A stretch of DNA of 64,000 nucleotides from positions 62,001 through 126,000 of the forward strand of contig NZ_JAAAPO010000001.1 in the NCBI RefSeq assembly GCF_009909235.1. The letters run 5' to 3'. The position numbers and the translations under genes were made by a program. Below the pieces are notes generated by a model. It had not been told where the DNA came from and ran no database searches. It saw only the letters and a program-made list of their open reading frames with translations. Positions 52,653 through 61,180 of the stretch are shown here, one piece after another (the stretch's first letter is position 1; each line of letters begins with the position of its first letter). The stretch is from Novosphingobium ovatum. GTDB taxonomy: Bacteria; Pseudomonadota; Alphaproteobacteria; Sphingomonadales; Sphingomonadaceae.

Positions 52653-53570
52653 TTACCTGAACGCCGTGCCCCAACGCACCGTCCCCACGTAATAGCCCCT
52701 TGTCGGCTGACCATTGGCATCGGTGGCGGGGGTAAAGCGGGCGCGCTCGGTCAACCGGGCGCAGGTGGCCTGCGAAAATTCGCCCAGCCCGATGGCAAAA
52801 CTGATGCGGCAGCCTGTCACCTTGCCGCCCTCATCCACATCCAGCCGGAAATGCACCAGCGCGCTTTCGCCGGTGCGCAGGTCCTGCCGGGGAAAGTCGC
52901 GCGGGGACAGCCAGCGCCCCGGCGCTTCGGCCGGGCGGGGGGCTTGGGCGCCGCTTTGCCGGGCATAGCCCCAGCCATCGGGCAGCGTATCGGCGCATTG
53001 TTGCAACGCGGCCAGCCCCGGCTCCAGCCGCCCCGTTTCCAGCCGCAGCCAGCGGCCATGGGGCGTGCGCAGCGTGATGCTGGCCGTTTCGCCCGACACC
53101 TGCACCGCGGGCATGCGGCCATTGATGGCCACCGCATCGGCATCGGGCAGGGCGGGGCCATGCACGGCGCGCCACCCACGCGTCAGCACCAGCAACGGCA
53201 GCGGATCGGCCCCCGGCGCGGCGGCGGTGACACCGGCCCATGCGCTTTCCTGCACCGTGGCGTCCGCCCCCAGCATCATCGGCAAAGGCGTCATTACCAG
53301 CCCTGTGGCCAATGGCTTGCCGCTCAATTGCACTTCGACCGGCAGATGCGGCGCATATTGCACCATGCGCAACACCACCCGGTCCGCGCCATCGCCAAAA
53401 CCACTGGCCAGCGCGCATAATTCGGTGTCGGCGTTCAACACCCATTTGCTGCTTTTGGCCAAGGGGGTGGCGCTGGCCGCGCCATCGGCGCCTTGGGCGT
53501 TTGCGGCGCTCGGCCCGGCAAAGGGCAGCGCCAGCATCAGCGCGGCGCAGGTCAGCTTGTGCATGGTCAT
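52653..53570 (-). CDS. exported protein with TonB-C-like C-terminal domain
   Basis: 305 residues. Signal peptide about 1-25 (CAALMLALPFAGPSAANA). The middle part (about 40-210) is not recognised. The last 90 residues (LRTGESALVHFRLDVDEGGKVTGCRI, TERARFTPATDANGQP) follow the TonB C-terminal domain pattern common in sphingomonad periplasmic proteins. No N-terminal membrane anchor of real TonB is present, so energy transduction is unlikely. It lies between argB and marC and has no operon partner apart from possible marC readthrough. Confidence 0.72.
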   Translation of the reverse strand: MTMHKLTCAALMLALPFAGPSAANAQGADGAASATPLAKSSKWVLNADTELCALASGFGDGADRVVLRMVQYAPHLPVEVQLSGKPLATGLVMTPLPMMLGADATVQESAWAGVTAAAPGADPLPLLVLTRGWRAVHGPALPDADAVAINGRMPAVQVSGETASITLRTPHGRWLRLETGRLEPGLAALQQCADTLPDGWGYARQSGAQAPRPAEAPGRWLSPRDFPRQDLRTGESALVHFRLDVDEGGKVTGCRISFAIGLGEFSQATCARLTERARFTPATDANGQPTRGYYVGTVRWGTAFR

Positions 53571-53593
53571 CCTTTTGCCATGGCGCGGCGCGG

Positions 53594-54223
53594 TTACAAT
53601 CCCACGACGCCGCGCACCCCGTCGATCACATATTGCACCGCCAGCGCGCCCAGCAATACGCCCAGCACCCGCGTCACCACCGCCTCTACCCGCGCGCCGA
53701 GCAGCGCCATGATCGGCCGCGCCAGCACCAGCGCGCCCGCCGTCAGCGCCATCACCAGCGCGAGCGCCGCCATCACCACGCCCGCCTGCGCGCTATCCTG
53801 CGCCTGACCCATCATCAGCATCACCGTCGCGATTGAGCCCGGCCCGGCGATCATCGGCATCGCCATGGGGAATACGCTGATGTCCTCATGCGGCTCATGC
53901 GGATCGGCGCGCACCTGATCGGCGCGCTGTTCGCGCCGCTGGGTGCGTTTTTCAAACACCATCTCCAGCGCGATCAGGAACAGCATGATCCCGCCCGCGA
54001 TGCGAAAGGCGTTCATCTCGATATGCAGCGCGCCCAGCAACCCTTTGCCGAACAGGGCAAAGGCGAAAAGGATGGCGGTGGCGATGCCCGCCGCGCGCAG
54101 GGCCGTGGCGCGGGCCTGCGCGGTGCTGTGCCCGCCTGTCAGCCCGGCAAAGATCGGCGCGCAGCCGGGCGGGTCGATCACCACAAACAGCGTGGCAAAG
54201 GTCGAGATGAACAGTTCGATCAT
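53594..54223 (-). CDS. MarC-family integral membrane protein
   Basis: 209 residues with six membrane helices. Start IELFISTFATLFVVIDPPGCAPIF, GGIMLFLIALEMVFEKR at the third helix and VFPMAMPMIAGPGSIATVM at the fourth are MarC/NAAT signatures. Despite the name, the family's role is not settled. The chosen ATG gives the normal length; a 57-codon extension upstream has no conserved look. Confidence 0.92.
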   Translation of the reverse strand: MIELFISTFATLFVVIDPPGCAPIFAGLTGGHSTAQARATALRAAGIATAILFAFALFGKGLLGALHIEMNAFRIAGGIMLFLIALEMVFEKRTQRREQRADQVRADPHEPHEDISVFPMAMPMIAGPGSIATVMLMMGQAQDSAQAGVVMAALALVMALTAGALVLARPIMALLGARVEAVVTRVLGVLLGALAVQYVIDGVRGVVGL

Positions 54224-54328
54224 CCCTGTGGTGTCGCATGGCGCATAACCACAGGCAAGGGCGCTGTTTACACTGGTGGCAGCAGGGTTTGGCCGATAGG
54301 CTGGGCGCTGGAATATCGGGGGGATGGC

Positions 54329-55051
54329 ATGACACGAATGGCAGGCATGATTGCGGCGGGGCTGATGCTGGCCGCGCCGATGGCGAACGCGCAATCGCCT
54401 GCGCCTGCGCCGGCACCTTCACCTGCCGCTGTCGATCCGCTGGAAACCACCTTGACCGATGCGATTGGCCTGTTGCGTCAGCGCCGCCCGGCCGATGCCT
54501 ATGCCGCATTGGAGCCTTCGCGCAAGGAGGTTGCCGCCCGCATCACCGCCGCCCGTGCCAAGGGTGGGGTCTATTGCGCCACCAGCTCCACCGAATCGCT
54601 GTTCTATCTGATGGGCGCTGCCGCCACGAAAACGCCCGCCATCGTGATGACCGCCGCCGCGTGCCAGACGCTGTATCTGTCGGCTTTTTTGCAGACCGAA
54701 ATGGGCCACGGCAACGAGGCGCAGGCACTGTTGCAGCAATTGGTCGAACTGGCGCCGCGCAACCCGCAATATCTGGGCGAGCTGGCCTATACCCAACAAC
54801 GGCTGGGGCAGATGGACGCGGCGATGGCCAGTTATGAACGCGCGCGCGACGCGGCCCCCATGGCCGGATCACCCGAAGGGGAAAAGCGCGCGCGGGCAAG
54901 GGCACTGCGCGGCATCGGCTATATTCTGGTTGAGCGGGGCAAGCTGGACGAGGCGGAGGCCGCCTATCGCGCCGCGCTGAAGGATGATCCCGACAGCCAG
55001 GTTGCCCGCGAAGAGCTGACCTATATCGCCCAGCAGCGCCAGCGCAAATAG
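54329..55051 (+). CDS. exported tetratricopeptide-repeat protein
   Basis: 240 residues. Signal peptide about 1-22 (MIAAGLMLAAPMANAQS) followed by a Pro/Ala linker. Two to three TPR units lie in the second half (NEAQALLQQLVELAPRNP, GQMDAAMASYERARDAAP, GKLDEAEAAYRAALKDDP). GGGGG before the ATG acts as ribosome site. A Cys pair (VYCATSS and AACQTL) may form a disulfide. Divergent from marC. Likely a periplasmic scaffold; partner unknown. Confidence 0.8.
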   Translation: MTRMAGMIAAGLMLAAPMANAQSPAPAPAPSPAAVDPLETTLTDAIGLLRQRRPADAYAALEPSRKEVAARITAARAKGGVYCATSSTESLFYLMGAAATKTPAIVMTAAACQTLYLSAFLQTEMGHGNEAQALLQQLVELAPRNPQYLGELAYTQQRLGQMDAAMASYERARDAAPMAGSPEGEKRARARALRGIGYILVERGKLDEAEAAYRAALKDDPDSQVAREELTYIAQQRQRK

Positions 55052-55056
55052 CGCAT

Positions 55057-55158
55057 TAGAGCGTTTTCCGTTCAAGCTGACGCGAACGGAAAAGCGACGC
55101 TCAATCGCCGCGCGGGCTGGTCGCGTTTTTCAATCCTGAATGATCGGAAAACGCTCTA
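55057..55158. repeat. intergenic palindromic repeat element with GCGTTTTCC motifs
   Basis: TAGAGCGTTTTCCG (55057-55070) is matched by its perfect complement CGGAAAACGCTCTA (55145-55158). Inside lie two more copies of the motif (GAACGGAAAA at 55084-55093 and GCGTTTTT near 55123). Such AGAGCGTTTTCC-type units recur between genes in many alphaproteobacteria. It fills almost the whole gap between two convergent genes and may also end their transcripts. Confidence 0.7.
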
Positions 55159-55881
55159 GGGGGCGATGCGCCGGGTCAGCACCTGTGTCATCTCCCCGCC
55201 GCGCTTCAGCCGCAGGTGCAGCACGCGCGCGCCATCCATCACCGCGCTGTCCCAGGCAAAGGTGCCATCGCGCGATTGGCCGGTCTGGTGGTCAACGGGG
55301 GCGTCTTTCGCCGGGTCCGGCTGCGGCGCAACGGGTGCGGCGCGCTGGCCGGGGCGCGGGCAATCGCCCACCACCGCGTCGATCCATTCGGGTGCCTCGG
55401 GCAGGGTGGGGCTGGCCTGCATATGGCGCAGTACCCATTTGTACCCGCCAACCTTTTGCCGCTGCCAGATGGTGGCGTACCACCCCTGCGCAGCCGCCCC
55501 GCGCCACGCGCCGGCTGTGCCGCCATAGGACCCGTCACAGGCCATCCACACCTGTTGCGTGCCCCACGTCAGCGCGGTGGCGGGATCGGGAACCTTCTTG
55601 GCCTTGCGGTTGATGGGGGTGGGGGCGATGCCGGCAAACATCTGCGCCGTCTCGACCGAGGTTTGCGCGCTGGCATAGGCCTGCCCCTTGTCAGAGGCCA
55701 AGCGTGTCGCGGCGATTTCAGCGGCGATCAGGTCGCTGGGCTGGGCAAAGCCGCGGCCCTGTTGGCGACTTCCACCGGGGCCGCCGCCCGGCCCGCCTTG
55801 GGCCTGTGCCGATGGGGCGATCCCCGCCGCCATTCCCCCCGCAATCAGCATCAGCGTCAGGACGGGGGCAAAGGGCTTCAT
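55156..55881 (-). CDS. exported hypothetical protein
   Basis: 241 residues. Signal peptide about 1-27 (VLTLMLIAGGMAAGIAPSAQAQ), then a Gly-rich stretch. The rest (VWMACDGSYGGTAGAWR, GYKWVLRHMQASPTLPEAPEW, VVGDCPRPG) has two Cys and a beta-rich look. I recognise no domain. It starts 23 bases after the folD stop on the same strand and could be in that transcript. The last bases overlap the intergenic repeat. Confidence 0.72.
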   Translation of the reverse strand: MKPFAPVLTLMLIAGGMAAGIAPSAQAQGGPGGGPGGSRQQGRGFAQPSDLIAAEIAATRLASDKGQAYASAQTSVETAQMFAGIAPTPINRKAKKVPDPATALTWGTQQVWMACDGSYGGTAGAWRGAAAQGWYATIWQRQKVGGYKWVLRHMQASPTLPEAPEWIDAVVGDCPRPGQRAAPVAPQPDPAKDAPVDHQTGQSRDGTFAWDSAVMDGARVLHLRLKRGGEMTQVLTRRIAP

Positions 55882-55903
55882 GGCGGGGATCACTCCGATA
55901 GGG

Positions 55904-56812
55904 TCAGTCCAGAATGCCGTCGGCCAGTTCGACACCCGCATTGCGGTGCGCCGCGACCAAGGCATTGCGCAGCAACACGCCGATCGTCATCGGGCCAACG
56001 CCGCCCGGCACCGGGGTGATGGCGCCCGCCACCTGAATGGCGGATTGATAGTCGACGTCGCCGACGATGCGGCCCTTCTTTTTGCCCTCTTCGGGGGGCA
56101 GGCGGTTGATGCCCACGTCGATCACGGTGGCGCCCGGCTTGATCCATTCGCCCTTGATCATTTCGGGGCGGCCGACGGCGGCAACGACGATGTCGGCGCG
56201 GCGCACCACATCGGCCAGATTCTGTGTGCGGCTGTGGGCCACCGTCACCGTGCAGTTTTCGCCCAGCAGCAATTGCACCATCGGCTTGCCCACCAGGATC
56301 GAGCGGCCAATCACCACCGCATCCTTGCCCGACAGATTGCCCAGACGATCCTTGAGCAGCATCAGCGAGCCCAGCGGCGTGCAGGGCACCAGACCCGGCA
56401 GGCCCAGCGCCAGACGGCCGGTGCTGATCGGAGTCAGGCCGTCGACGTCCTTGTCGGGGCTGATCCGCTCGACCACGGTCTGCTCGTCCAGATGTTTGGG
56501 CAGCGGCAATTGCACCAGAATGCCGTCAACCGCGTCATCGGCGTTCAACCGATCGATCAGCGCCAGCAGCGTTTCCTGCGTCGTGTCAGCGGGCAGCTTG
56601 TGCTCAAAGCTTTCCATGCCGCATTCGACGGTCTGCTTGGCCTTGCTGGCGACATAGACCTGGCTGGCCGGGTCCTCGCCCACCAGCACCACAGCCAGAC
56701 CCGCCTTGCGGCCAGCCTTGGCCTCAAACGCTGCGGCCTGCACCGCGATGCGCGCGCGCAAGCCTTCGGCAAAAGCCTTGCCGTCGATGATCTTCTCGTT
56801 GAATTCCGTCAT
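55904..56812 (-). CDS. folD: bifunctional methylenetetrahydrofolate dehydrogenase/cyclohydrolase
   Basis: 302 residues. [14 protein letters not shown] carries the catalytic Lys, PLPKHLDE and PDKDVDGL the folate site, [10 protein letters not shown] the NADP site and [10 protein letters not shown] the C-terminal motif. It makes 10-formyl-THF from methylene-THF. The ATG overlaps the stop of the yggT gene (ATGA), so both are translated together. Confidence 0.97.
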   Translation of the reverse strand: MTEFNEKIIDGKAFAEGLRARIAVQAAAFEAKAGRKAGLAVVLVGEDPASQVYVASKAKQTVECGMESFEHKLPADTTQETLLALIDRLNADDAVDGILVQLPLPKHLDEQTVVERISPDKDVDGLTPISTGRLALGLPGLVPCTPLGSLMLLKDRLGNLSGKDAVVIGRSILVGKPMVQLLLGENCTVTVAHSRTQNLADVVRRADIVVAAVGRPEMIKGEWIKPGATVIDVGINRLPPEEGKKKGRIVGDVDYQSAIQVAGAITPVPGGVGPMTIGVLLRNALVAAHRNAGVELADGILD

Positions 56813-57102
56813 GATAATACCGACCTAGCCACGTTGTTCAGGATGATTTCGACAATGGTCAGCGCCACCAGCAGGGCCATCGGCGCAAAGTCGATGGGGC
56901 GGGTGTCGGGCAGGATCCGGCGCAAAGGGCCATAAAACGGTTCGAGCAGCATGTTGAGCGCCTGCCACACCCCAGCGACAAACTGGTTATAGGTGTTGAT
57001 GACGTTAAAGCTGATCAGCAGGCTGAAGACGAATTGCACAATGACAATCATCCGCAGCGTGTCGATCAGATAGCCGGCAATCTGAATCAGGGTAATCAAC
57101 AT
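56809..57102 (-). CDS. YggT-family membrane protein
   Basis: 97 residues with two membrane helices ([20 protein letters not shown] and [17 protein letters not shown]) and the conserved [15 protein letters not shown] in between, diagnostic of YggT, linked to osmotic stress and division in other bacteria. The frame continues 49 codons upstream without conserved features, so the internal ATG is used. It heads the yggT-folD transcript. Confidence 0.92.
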   Translation of the reverse strand: MLITLIQIAGYLIDTLRMIVIVQFVFSLLISFNVINTYNQFVAGVWQALNMLLEPFYGPLRRILPDTRPIDFAPMALLVALTIVEIILNNVARSVLS

Positions 57103-57242
57103 GGGCGCGTCCTCTCCCGATGGCGGCGCCCTGCCTAGCCGAGGGCCGGGCCGGACGCAACCGGAGCGCTTGTGGCGCGCTTTGTAAGCAACACTTACAA
57201 TCAGCGCAAGGGGGAATGCGGGGCGCGCCAGTGTCGCGCGCG

Positions 57243-57276
57243 CAAACAAAACGCCCCGCCGTCACCGGCAGGGCGC
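57243..57276 (-). terminator. terminator of the fatty acyl-AMP ligase gene
   Basis: On the minus strand GCGCCCTGCCG and CGGCGGGGCG pair (one wobble) and are followed by TTTTGTTT, 24 bases after the stop codon. Confidence 0.75.
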
Positions 57277-57299
57277 TGTTGTTGTTTGGGGCGTTGTGC

Positions 57300-59081
57300 T
57301 TACGCGGCCAGTTCAAACGGCACGATCTCGCCCGACAGATATTGCTTCTTGGCCTTGGCGCGGCTCAGCTTGCCCGAGGACGTGCGCGGCAGCGTGCGCG
57401 GCGGCACCAGTTCCACCACCGCCGGATGGCCCAGGATCGAGCGCACCTTTTCAGCAACGGCCGTTTTCAGCTTCTGCCGCTCAACCGGATCGGACACGCG
57501 GCAATGGACCAGCACGGCGGCGGTTTCCTCGCCGCTTTCCGTCTCCAGACTGAAGGCGGCGATGTCGCCCTGATGGAAGCCGGGCAGCTGTTCCACGGCC
57601 CATTCGATGTCCTGCGGCCAGTGGTTCTTGCCGTTGATGATGATCATGTCCTTGGCGCGGCCAACGATGAACAGATAGCCCTCGGCGTTCAGATAGCCCA
57701 TGTCGCCGGTGTCCAGCCAGCCATCGACCAGACAGGCATCGGTCGATTCCGGGTCGCGGAAATAGGAGTGCATGACCGAGATGCCCTTGCACCACACCTT
57801 GCCGATCTGGTGGTCGCCCAGCACGCTGCCATCGGCCTTGCGCACCTCTACCGCCATGTCCAGCACCGGCTTGCCGCAATTGACGATGGCGCGGTAACGG
57901 GCCGGGCGCGACAGGTCGCGCTTGGTGCCCGACAGGCGCTCTTCCTCGACCAGCTCGATGCGGATGCCTTCGCCCGGCGGCATGATGGTGACGGCCAGCG
58001 TCGCCTCGGCCAGACCATAGGAGGGCAGGAAGGCCGACGCCTTGAACCCGGCGGGGGCAAAGGCGTTGACAAAGCTTTGCATCACATCGGGCCGGATCAT
58101 GTCCGCGCCATTGCCCGCAATGCGCCAGCGCGACAGGTCAAAGCGTTCGGCCACATTGGTCTGGCTGGAAATGCGGCGGGCGCAGATGTCATAGCCAAAG
58201 GTGGGCGAGAAGGACGCGCTATGCCCCTTGTTGCGGCTGATCAGGTCCAGCCATGCCAGCGGACGGCGGGCGAAATCCTCGGTCTTGAGGTAATCGGTGC
58301 TGATCTGATTGGCGATCACGCCCAGAAAACAGCCGACCAGACCCATGTCGTGATACCACGGCAGCCAGCTGATGCAGCGGTCATCGCCGTCAATATGCAT
58401 CCCCAGCGAATGCCCGCGCAGGTTGTTCAACAGCGAACGGTGCGTCACCGCCACGCCATGCGGAAACCGCGTCGATCCCGACGAATATTGCAGATAGCTG
58501 ATGTCATCGCCGCTCGCTTGCGGCAATTCGCATTCCACCGCCGCTTCGGCTGCCAGCACGTCCCAGCCCTGCCCGGTGCAGGCGCCGCCCTTGGCATTGT
58601 GGGCGGCCGTGGCCGCATCGCCCATCGCGGCGATTTCGGGCGGATAGAAGAAATACAGCGGGTCCGAGCTGGCCAACTGCACCGCCAATTGGTCGATGTA
58701 ATTGTCCTTGCCCCCGAAAGAGGTCGGCAGCGGCAGTGGCACCGGCCACGCGCCGGCATAGACCGCGCCACAGAACAGTGCGGCAAATTCGGCGCCCGTT
58801 TCGGCCACCAGCGCGATGCGGTCACCCTTTTTCACGCCGCGCGCGATCAGGCGGTACGCCATCTTCAGCGCGTCCTCGCGCAGTTCGCGGAACGGATAGG
58901 GGCGGGCCAGATTGCCGCGCGGATCGTGAAAGTTCAGCCCGCGCGTGCCCTGCGCCGCGTAATCCAGCGCCTCGCCAAAGGTGGCGAAATCGGCATAGCG
59001 GCGCGGCAGATCGCACAGGTTGGGGGTGGGCACCAGAGCGGGCGTATCAGCCTTGCGGTCCATCTGGGCGGTTTCGGTCAT
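57300..59081 (-). CDS. fatty acyl-AMP ligase (FAAL, FadD32-like)
   Basis: 593 residues of the adenylate-forming family. The phosphate loop LQYSSGSTRFPHG, the WLPWYHDMGLVG segment, SYGLAEATLAV, GWLDTGDMGYL and the C-terminal Lys in SGKLSRAKAKK are seen. WYHDMGL and the inserted helical stretch mark FAALs, which form acyl-AMP and pass it to an acyl carrier protein rather than to CoA. No ACP or polyketide synthase lies beside it. In sphingomonads a sphingolipid or surface-lipid role is conceivable. A GTG six codons upstream (59099) is an alternative start. Confidence 0.88.
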   Translation of the reverse strand: MTETAQMDRKADTPALVPTPNLCDLPRRYADFATFGEALDYAAQGTRGLNFHDPRGNLARPYPFRELREDALKMAYRLIARGVKKGDRIALVAETGAEFAALFCGAVYAGAWPVPLPLPTSFGGKDNYIDQLAVQLASSDPLYFFYPPEIAAMGDAATAAHNAKGGACTGQGWDVLAAEAAVECELPQASGDDISYLQYSSGSTRFPHGVAVTHRSLLNNLRGHSLGMHIDGDDRCISWLPWYHDMGLVGCFLGVIANQISTDYLKTEDFARRPLAWLDLISRNKGHSASFSPTFGYDICARRISSQTNVAERFDLSRWRIAGNGADMIRPDVMQSFVNAFAPAGFKASAFLPSYGLAEATLAVTIMPPGEGIRIELVEEERLSGTKRDLSRPARYRAIVNCGKPVLDMAVEVRKADGSVLGDHQIGKVWCKGISVMHSYFRDPESTDACLVDGWLDTGDMGYLNAEGYLFIVGRAKDMIIINGKNHWPQDIEWAVEQLPGFHQGDIAAFSLETESGEETAAVLVHCRVSDPVERQKLKTAVAEKVRSILGHPAVVELVPPRTLPRTSSGKLSRAKAKKQYLSGEIVPFELAA

Positions 59082-59242
59082 GGGCTTTGCGACTTTCACG
59101 TGATCTGAGGGCCGAAAGCGGCGCCGTTAGGCGTCATCGGCGGGCAGGTCAAATCGGGCCGCCCCACACCATGGGGGCCAGACGGGGGGCGATCCGAAAC
59201 GGGGTCCCCTTTCGCCGCACTATGTGGCACGAATAAGGCCAC

Positions 59243-59953
59243 ATGCAGGATGTTAACCAATCATCATCGGGCGACCCGCATCAGCCGCCGGGCGAATCGG
59301 ACGACCCGCGCGGCCGGACCGGCGGGCGGGCGCGTCGCGGGCAACGGGAAAAGCGCGCGCCCCGGCCGCTGGATATCGCCACCTTCGAGGCCTTGGCGCT
59401 GCATCATGTGGCGCGTTTCGCCACCAGTGCGGCCAAGCTGGAGGCCTATTTGCGGCGCAAGCTGCGCGAGCGTGGGTGGGCGGGAGAGGCGCCCCACGAG
59501 GGCGAGGTGGCCGCTGCCGATATCGTCGCGCGCTTTATCCGCGCGGGCTATGTGGATGACGCCGGTTTCGCGCAGGCGCGATCGGCCAGCCTGCAACGGC
59601 GCGGATTTGGCGCAAGGCGGATCGATCAGGCCTTGATGCAGGCGGGCATTGCCGAACCGATTCGCACCGATGTCCGCCCGGACGAGGCCGCCGCCCGTGC
59701 GGCCGCGCTGGCGCTGGCCCGGCGCAAACGCTTTGGCCCATGGCGGCGCGACGCGGACGCGGGCCGGATGGAGCCAAAAGAGCGCGAAAAGCAGGTGGCC
59801 GCGATGGTGCGGGCCGGGCATGGGCTGGGGATTGTGCGGGTGCTGCTTGATTCGCCCGATATCGCCACGGCCGAAAGCTGGGCGCAGGCCGTCGATGGTG
59901 ACGAATCCAGCCACGCAGAGGAGGACTGGGACGGCCCGACCGGCGATTTCTGA
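59243..59953 (+). CDS. recX: RecX-family regulatory protein
   Basis: 236 residues. A polar basic N-terminus of about 40 residues is followed by three-helix RecX repeats (EALALHHVARFATSAAKLEAYL, IVARFIRAGYVDDAGFAQARS, RRGFGARRIDQALMQAGI). RecX inhibits RecA filament extension. recA is not adjacent, as is common in sphingomonads. It is divergent from the FAAL gene across 160 bases. Confidence 0.87.
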   Translation: MQDVNQSSSGDPHQPPGESDDPRGRTGGRARRGQREKRAPRPLDIATFEALALHHVARFATSAAKLEAYLRRKLRERGWAGEAPHEGEVAAADIVARFIRAGYVDDAGFAQARSASLQRRGFGARRIDQALMQAGIAEPIRTDVRPDEAAARAAALALARRKRFGPWRRDADAGRMEPKEREKQVAAMVRAGHGLGIVRVLLDSPDIATAESWAQAVDGDESSHAEEDWDGPTGDF

Positions 59954-60119
59954 CCCGCGCGCCGCGCCCAAATCGGGAAAAAGCGGGGATGGGGGCGCCT
60001 TTTGCGCCGTGGCGCGCGCATCGCTCTTGCCCTATGCCCCCACCATCGGCTAGGCGCCGGACATCTTGCATCGGTGCAACCTGTTTGCACTGGCCGCTGA
60101 CGATCAGGGAACTTGGCAC

Positions 60120-60512
60120 ATGCTCTTTACGTGGTGGAACGGCTCCACTTTTGGCACTTGGCTCAACACCGTGCGCAACGGTGAGCATGTGGGCACCGAT
60201 CATCAGGGCAACAAGTATTACCGCACCCGCAAAAAGACCCCCGCCACCGCCAACAGCCCCTTTGCCGGGCGTGAGCGTCGCTGGGTGATCTATAACGGTG
60301 CGAATGACAGCAGCCGCGTGCCGGCCGAATGGCATGGCTGGTTGCACCATTCCTATGACGGTGTGCCCGAAAGCCACCTGCCGCCGCCGCGCATCTGGGA
60401 GGTGGAATATACCCCCAACGCGACCGGTACGGCCAACGCCCACCGCCCGCACCCCGAACTGGCCAAGCCCGGCGCTGCCGCCGCTTACGAAGCCTGGACC
60501 CCGGAAGGCTGA
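60120..60512 (+). CDS. NADH:ubiquinone oxidoreductase accessory subunit NDUFA12-like
   Basis: 130 residues. MLFTWWNGSTFGTWLNTVRNG, DHQGNKYY, RRWVIYNG and EWHGWLHH are the conserved path of the complex I B17.2/NDUFA12 family, which in alphaproteobacteria belongs to complex I. The ATG chosen (with AGGGA upstream) starts the family's core; an 18-codon extension is possible but unlike family starts. It is 8 bases before the DUF2155 gene, the usual neighbour. Confidence 0.92.
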   Translation: MLFTWWNGSTFGTWLNTVRNGEHVGTDHQGNKYYRTRKKTPATANSPFAGRERRWVIYNGANDSSRVPAEWHGWLHHSYDGVPESHLPPPRIWEVEYTPNATGTANAHRPHPELAKPGAAAAYEAWTPEG

Positions 60513-60520
60513 TCCACCCC

Positions 60521-61180
60521 ATGCGCGCCAGCGACCCCAATGTGGCGGGCCGTCGTCTGGCGGGCCTTGGCGTGGCGCGCTGGCTGATGCCGCTCTCGCT
60601 GATGGCGCTGGCGGGATGTGGCGGGGGCGATGGTGCTGATTCGTCGTCCAGCGATGTGCCGCAGGCCGTCGGCAGCGTTGGCCCCGCGCCCAGCGGTCTG
60701 GTCGAGAGCGAGTTTGGCACGCCGGTCAAGGACCGCGTTGCCACGCTGGGCCTGCTGAACAAGCGCAACAACGAGACCACCGAGCTGAAGATGAAGCCGG
60801 GCGAGGCCCGCCGCATCGGCAATGTGGTGGTCAAGCTGTCGAGCTGTGAGCGCAGCCTGCCGTGGGAGCGCCCGCAGCAGACGGGCGCCTTTGTCCAGCT
60901 GTTTGTCGAGGAGCGCGCCAGCGTGTCCGAGCCGCTGCGCTGGCGCAAGGTGTTTTCGGGCTGGCTGTTCAAGGAATCGCCGTCCCTGAACGTGGTGGAA
61001 CACCCGGTCTATGACGTCTGGGTCAAGGATTGCGCGATGAGCTTTCCGGGCGAGGAAGAGAAGCCCGAGGACTTTGCCGCGGCCAAGAGGGCGCCAAAGG
61101 CATCGGGCAGCGACAGCGCGCCGGCGTCCCAGGACGCCCCCGCGCCACAGGCGCCTGCCGCCCCCGCCGCCCCGGACTGA
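60521..61180 (+). CDS. DUF2155-family lipoprotein-like protein
   Basis: 219 residues. The start has a hydrophobic stretch ending in LMALAGCGG, a lipobox, so it is probably lipid-anchored in the periplasm. The DUF2155 core (TPVKDRVATLGLLNKRN, GNVVVKLSSCE, FSGWLFKESPSLNVVEHPVYDVWVKDC) keeps its two Cys. After the core comes a tail of about 45 Ala/Pro/Ser-rich residues that overlaps the 3' part of aat on the other strand. Function is unknown; it may belong with complex I genes. Confidence 0.87.
   Translation: MRASDPNVAGRRLAGLGVARWLMPLSLMALAGCGGGDGADSSSSDVPQAVGSVGPAPSGLVESEFGTPVKDRVATLGLLNKRNNETTELKMKPGEARRIGNVVVKLSSCERSLPWERPQQTGAFVQLFVEERASVSEPLRWRKVFSGWLFKESPSLNVVEHPVYDVWVKDCAMSFPGEEEKPEDFAAAKRAPKASGSDSAPASQDAPAPQAPAAPAAPD

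Noticed and set aside
57120..59108. A 662-codon plus-strand frame opposite the fatty acyl-AMP ligase.
   Set aside because: No domain and composition of an antisense frame; the ligase on the minus strand has all family motifs.
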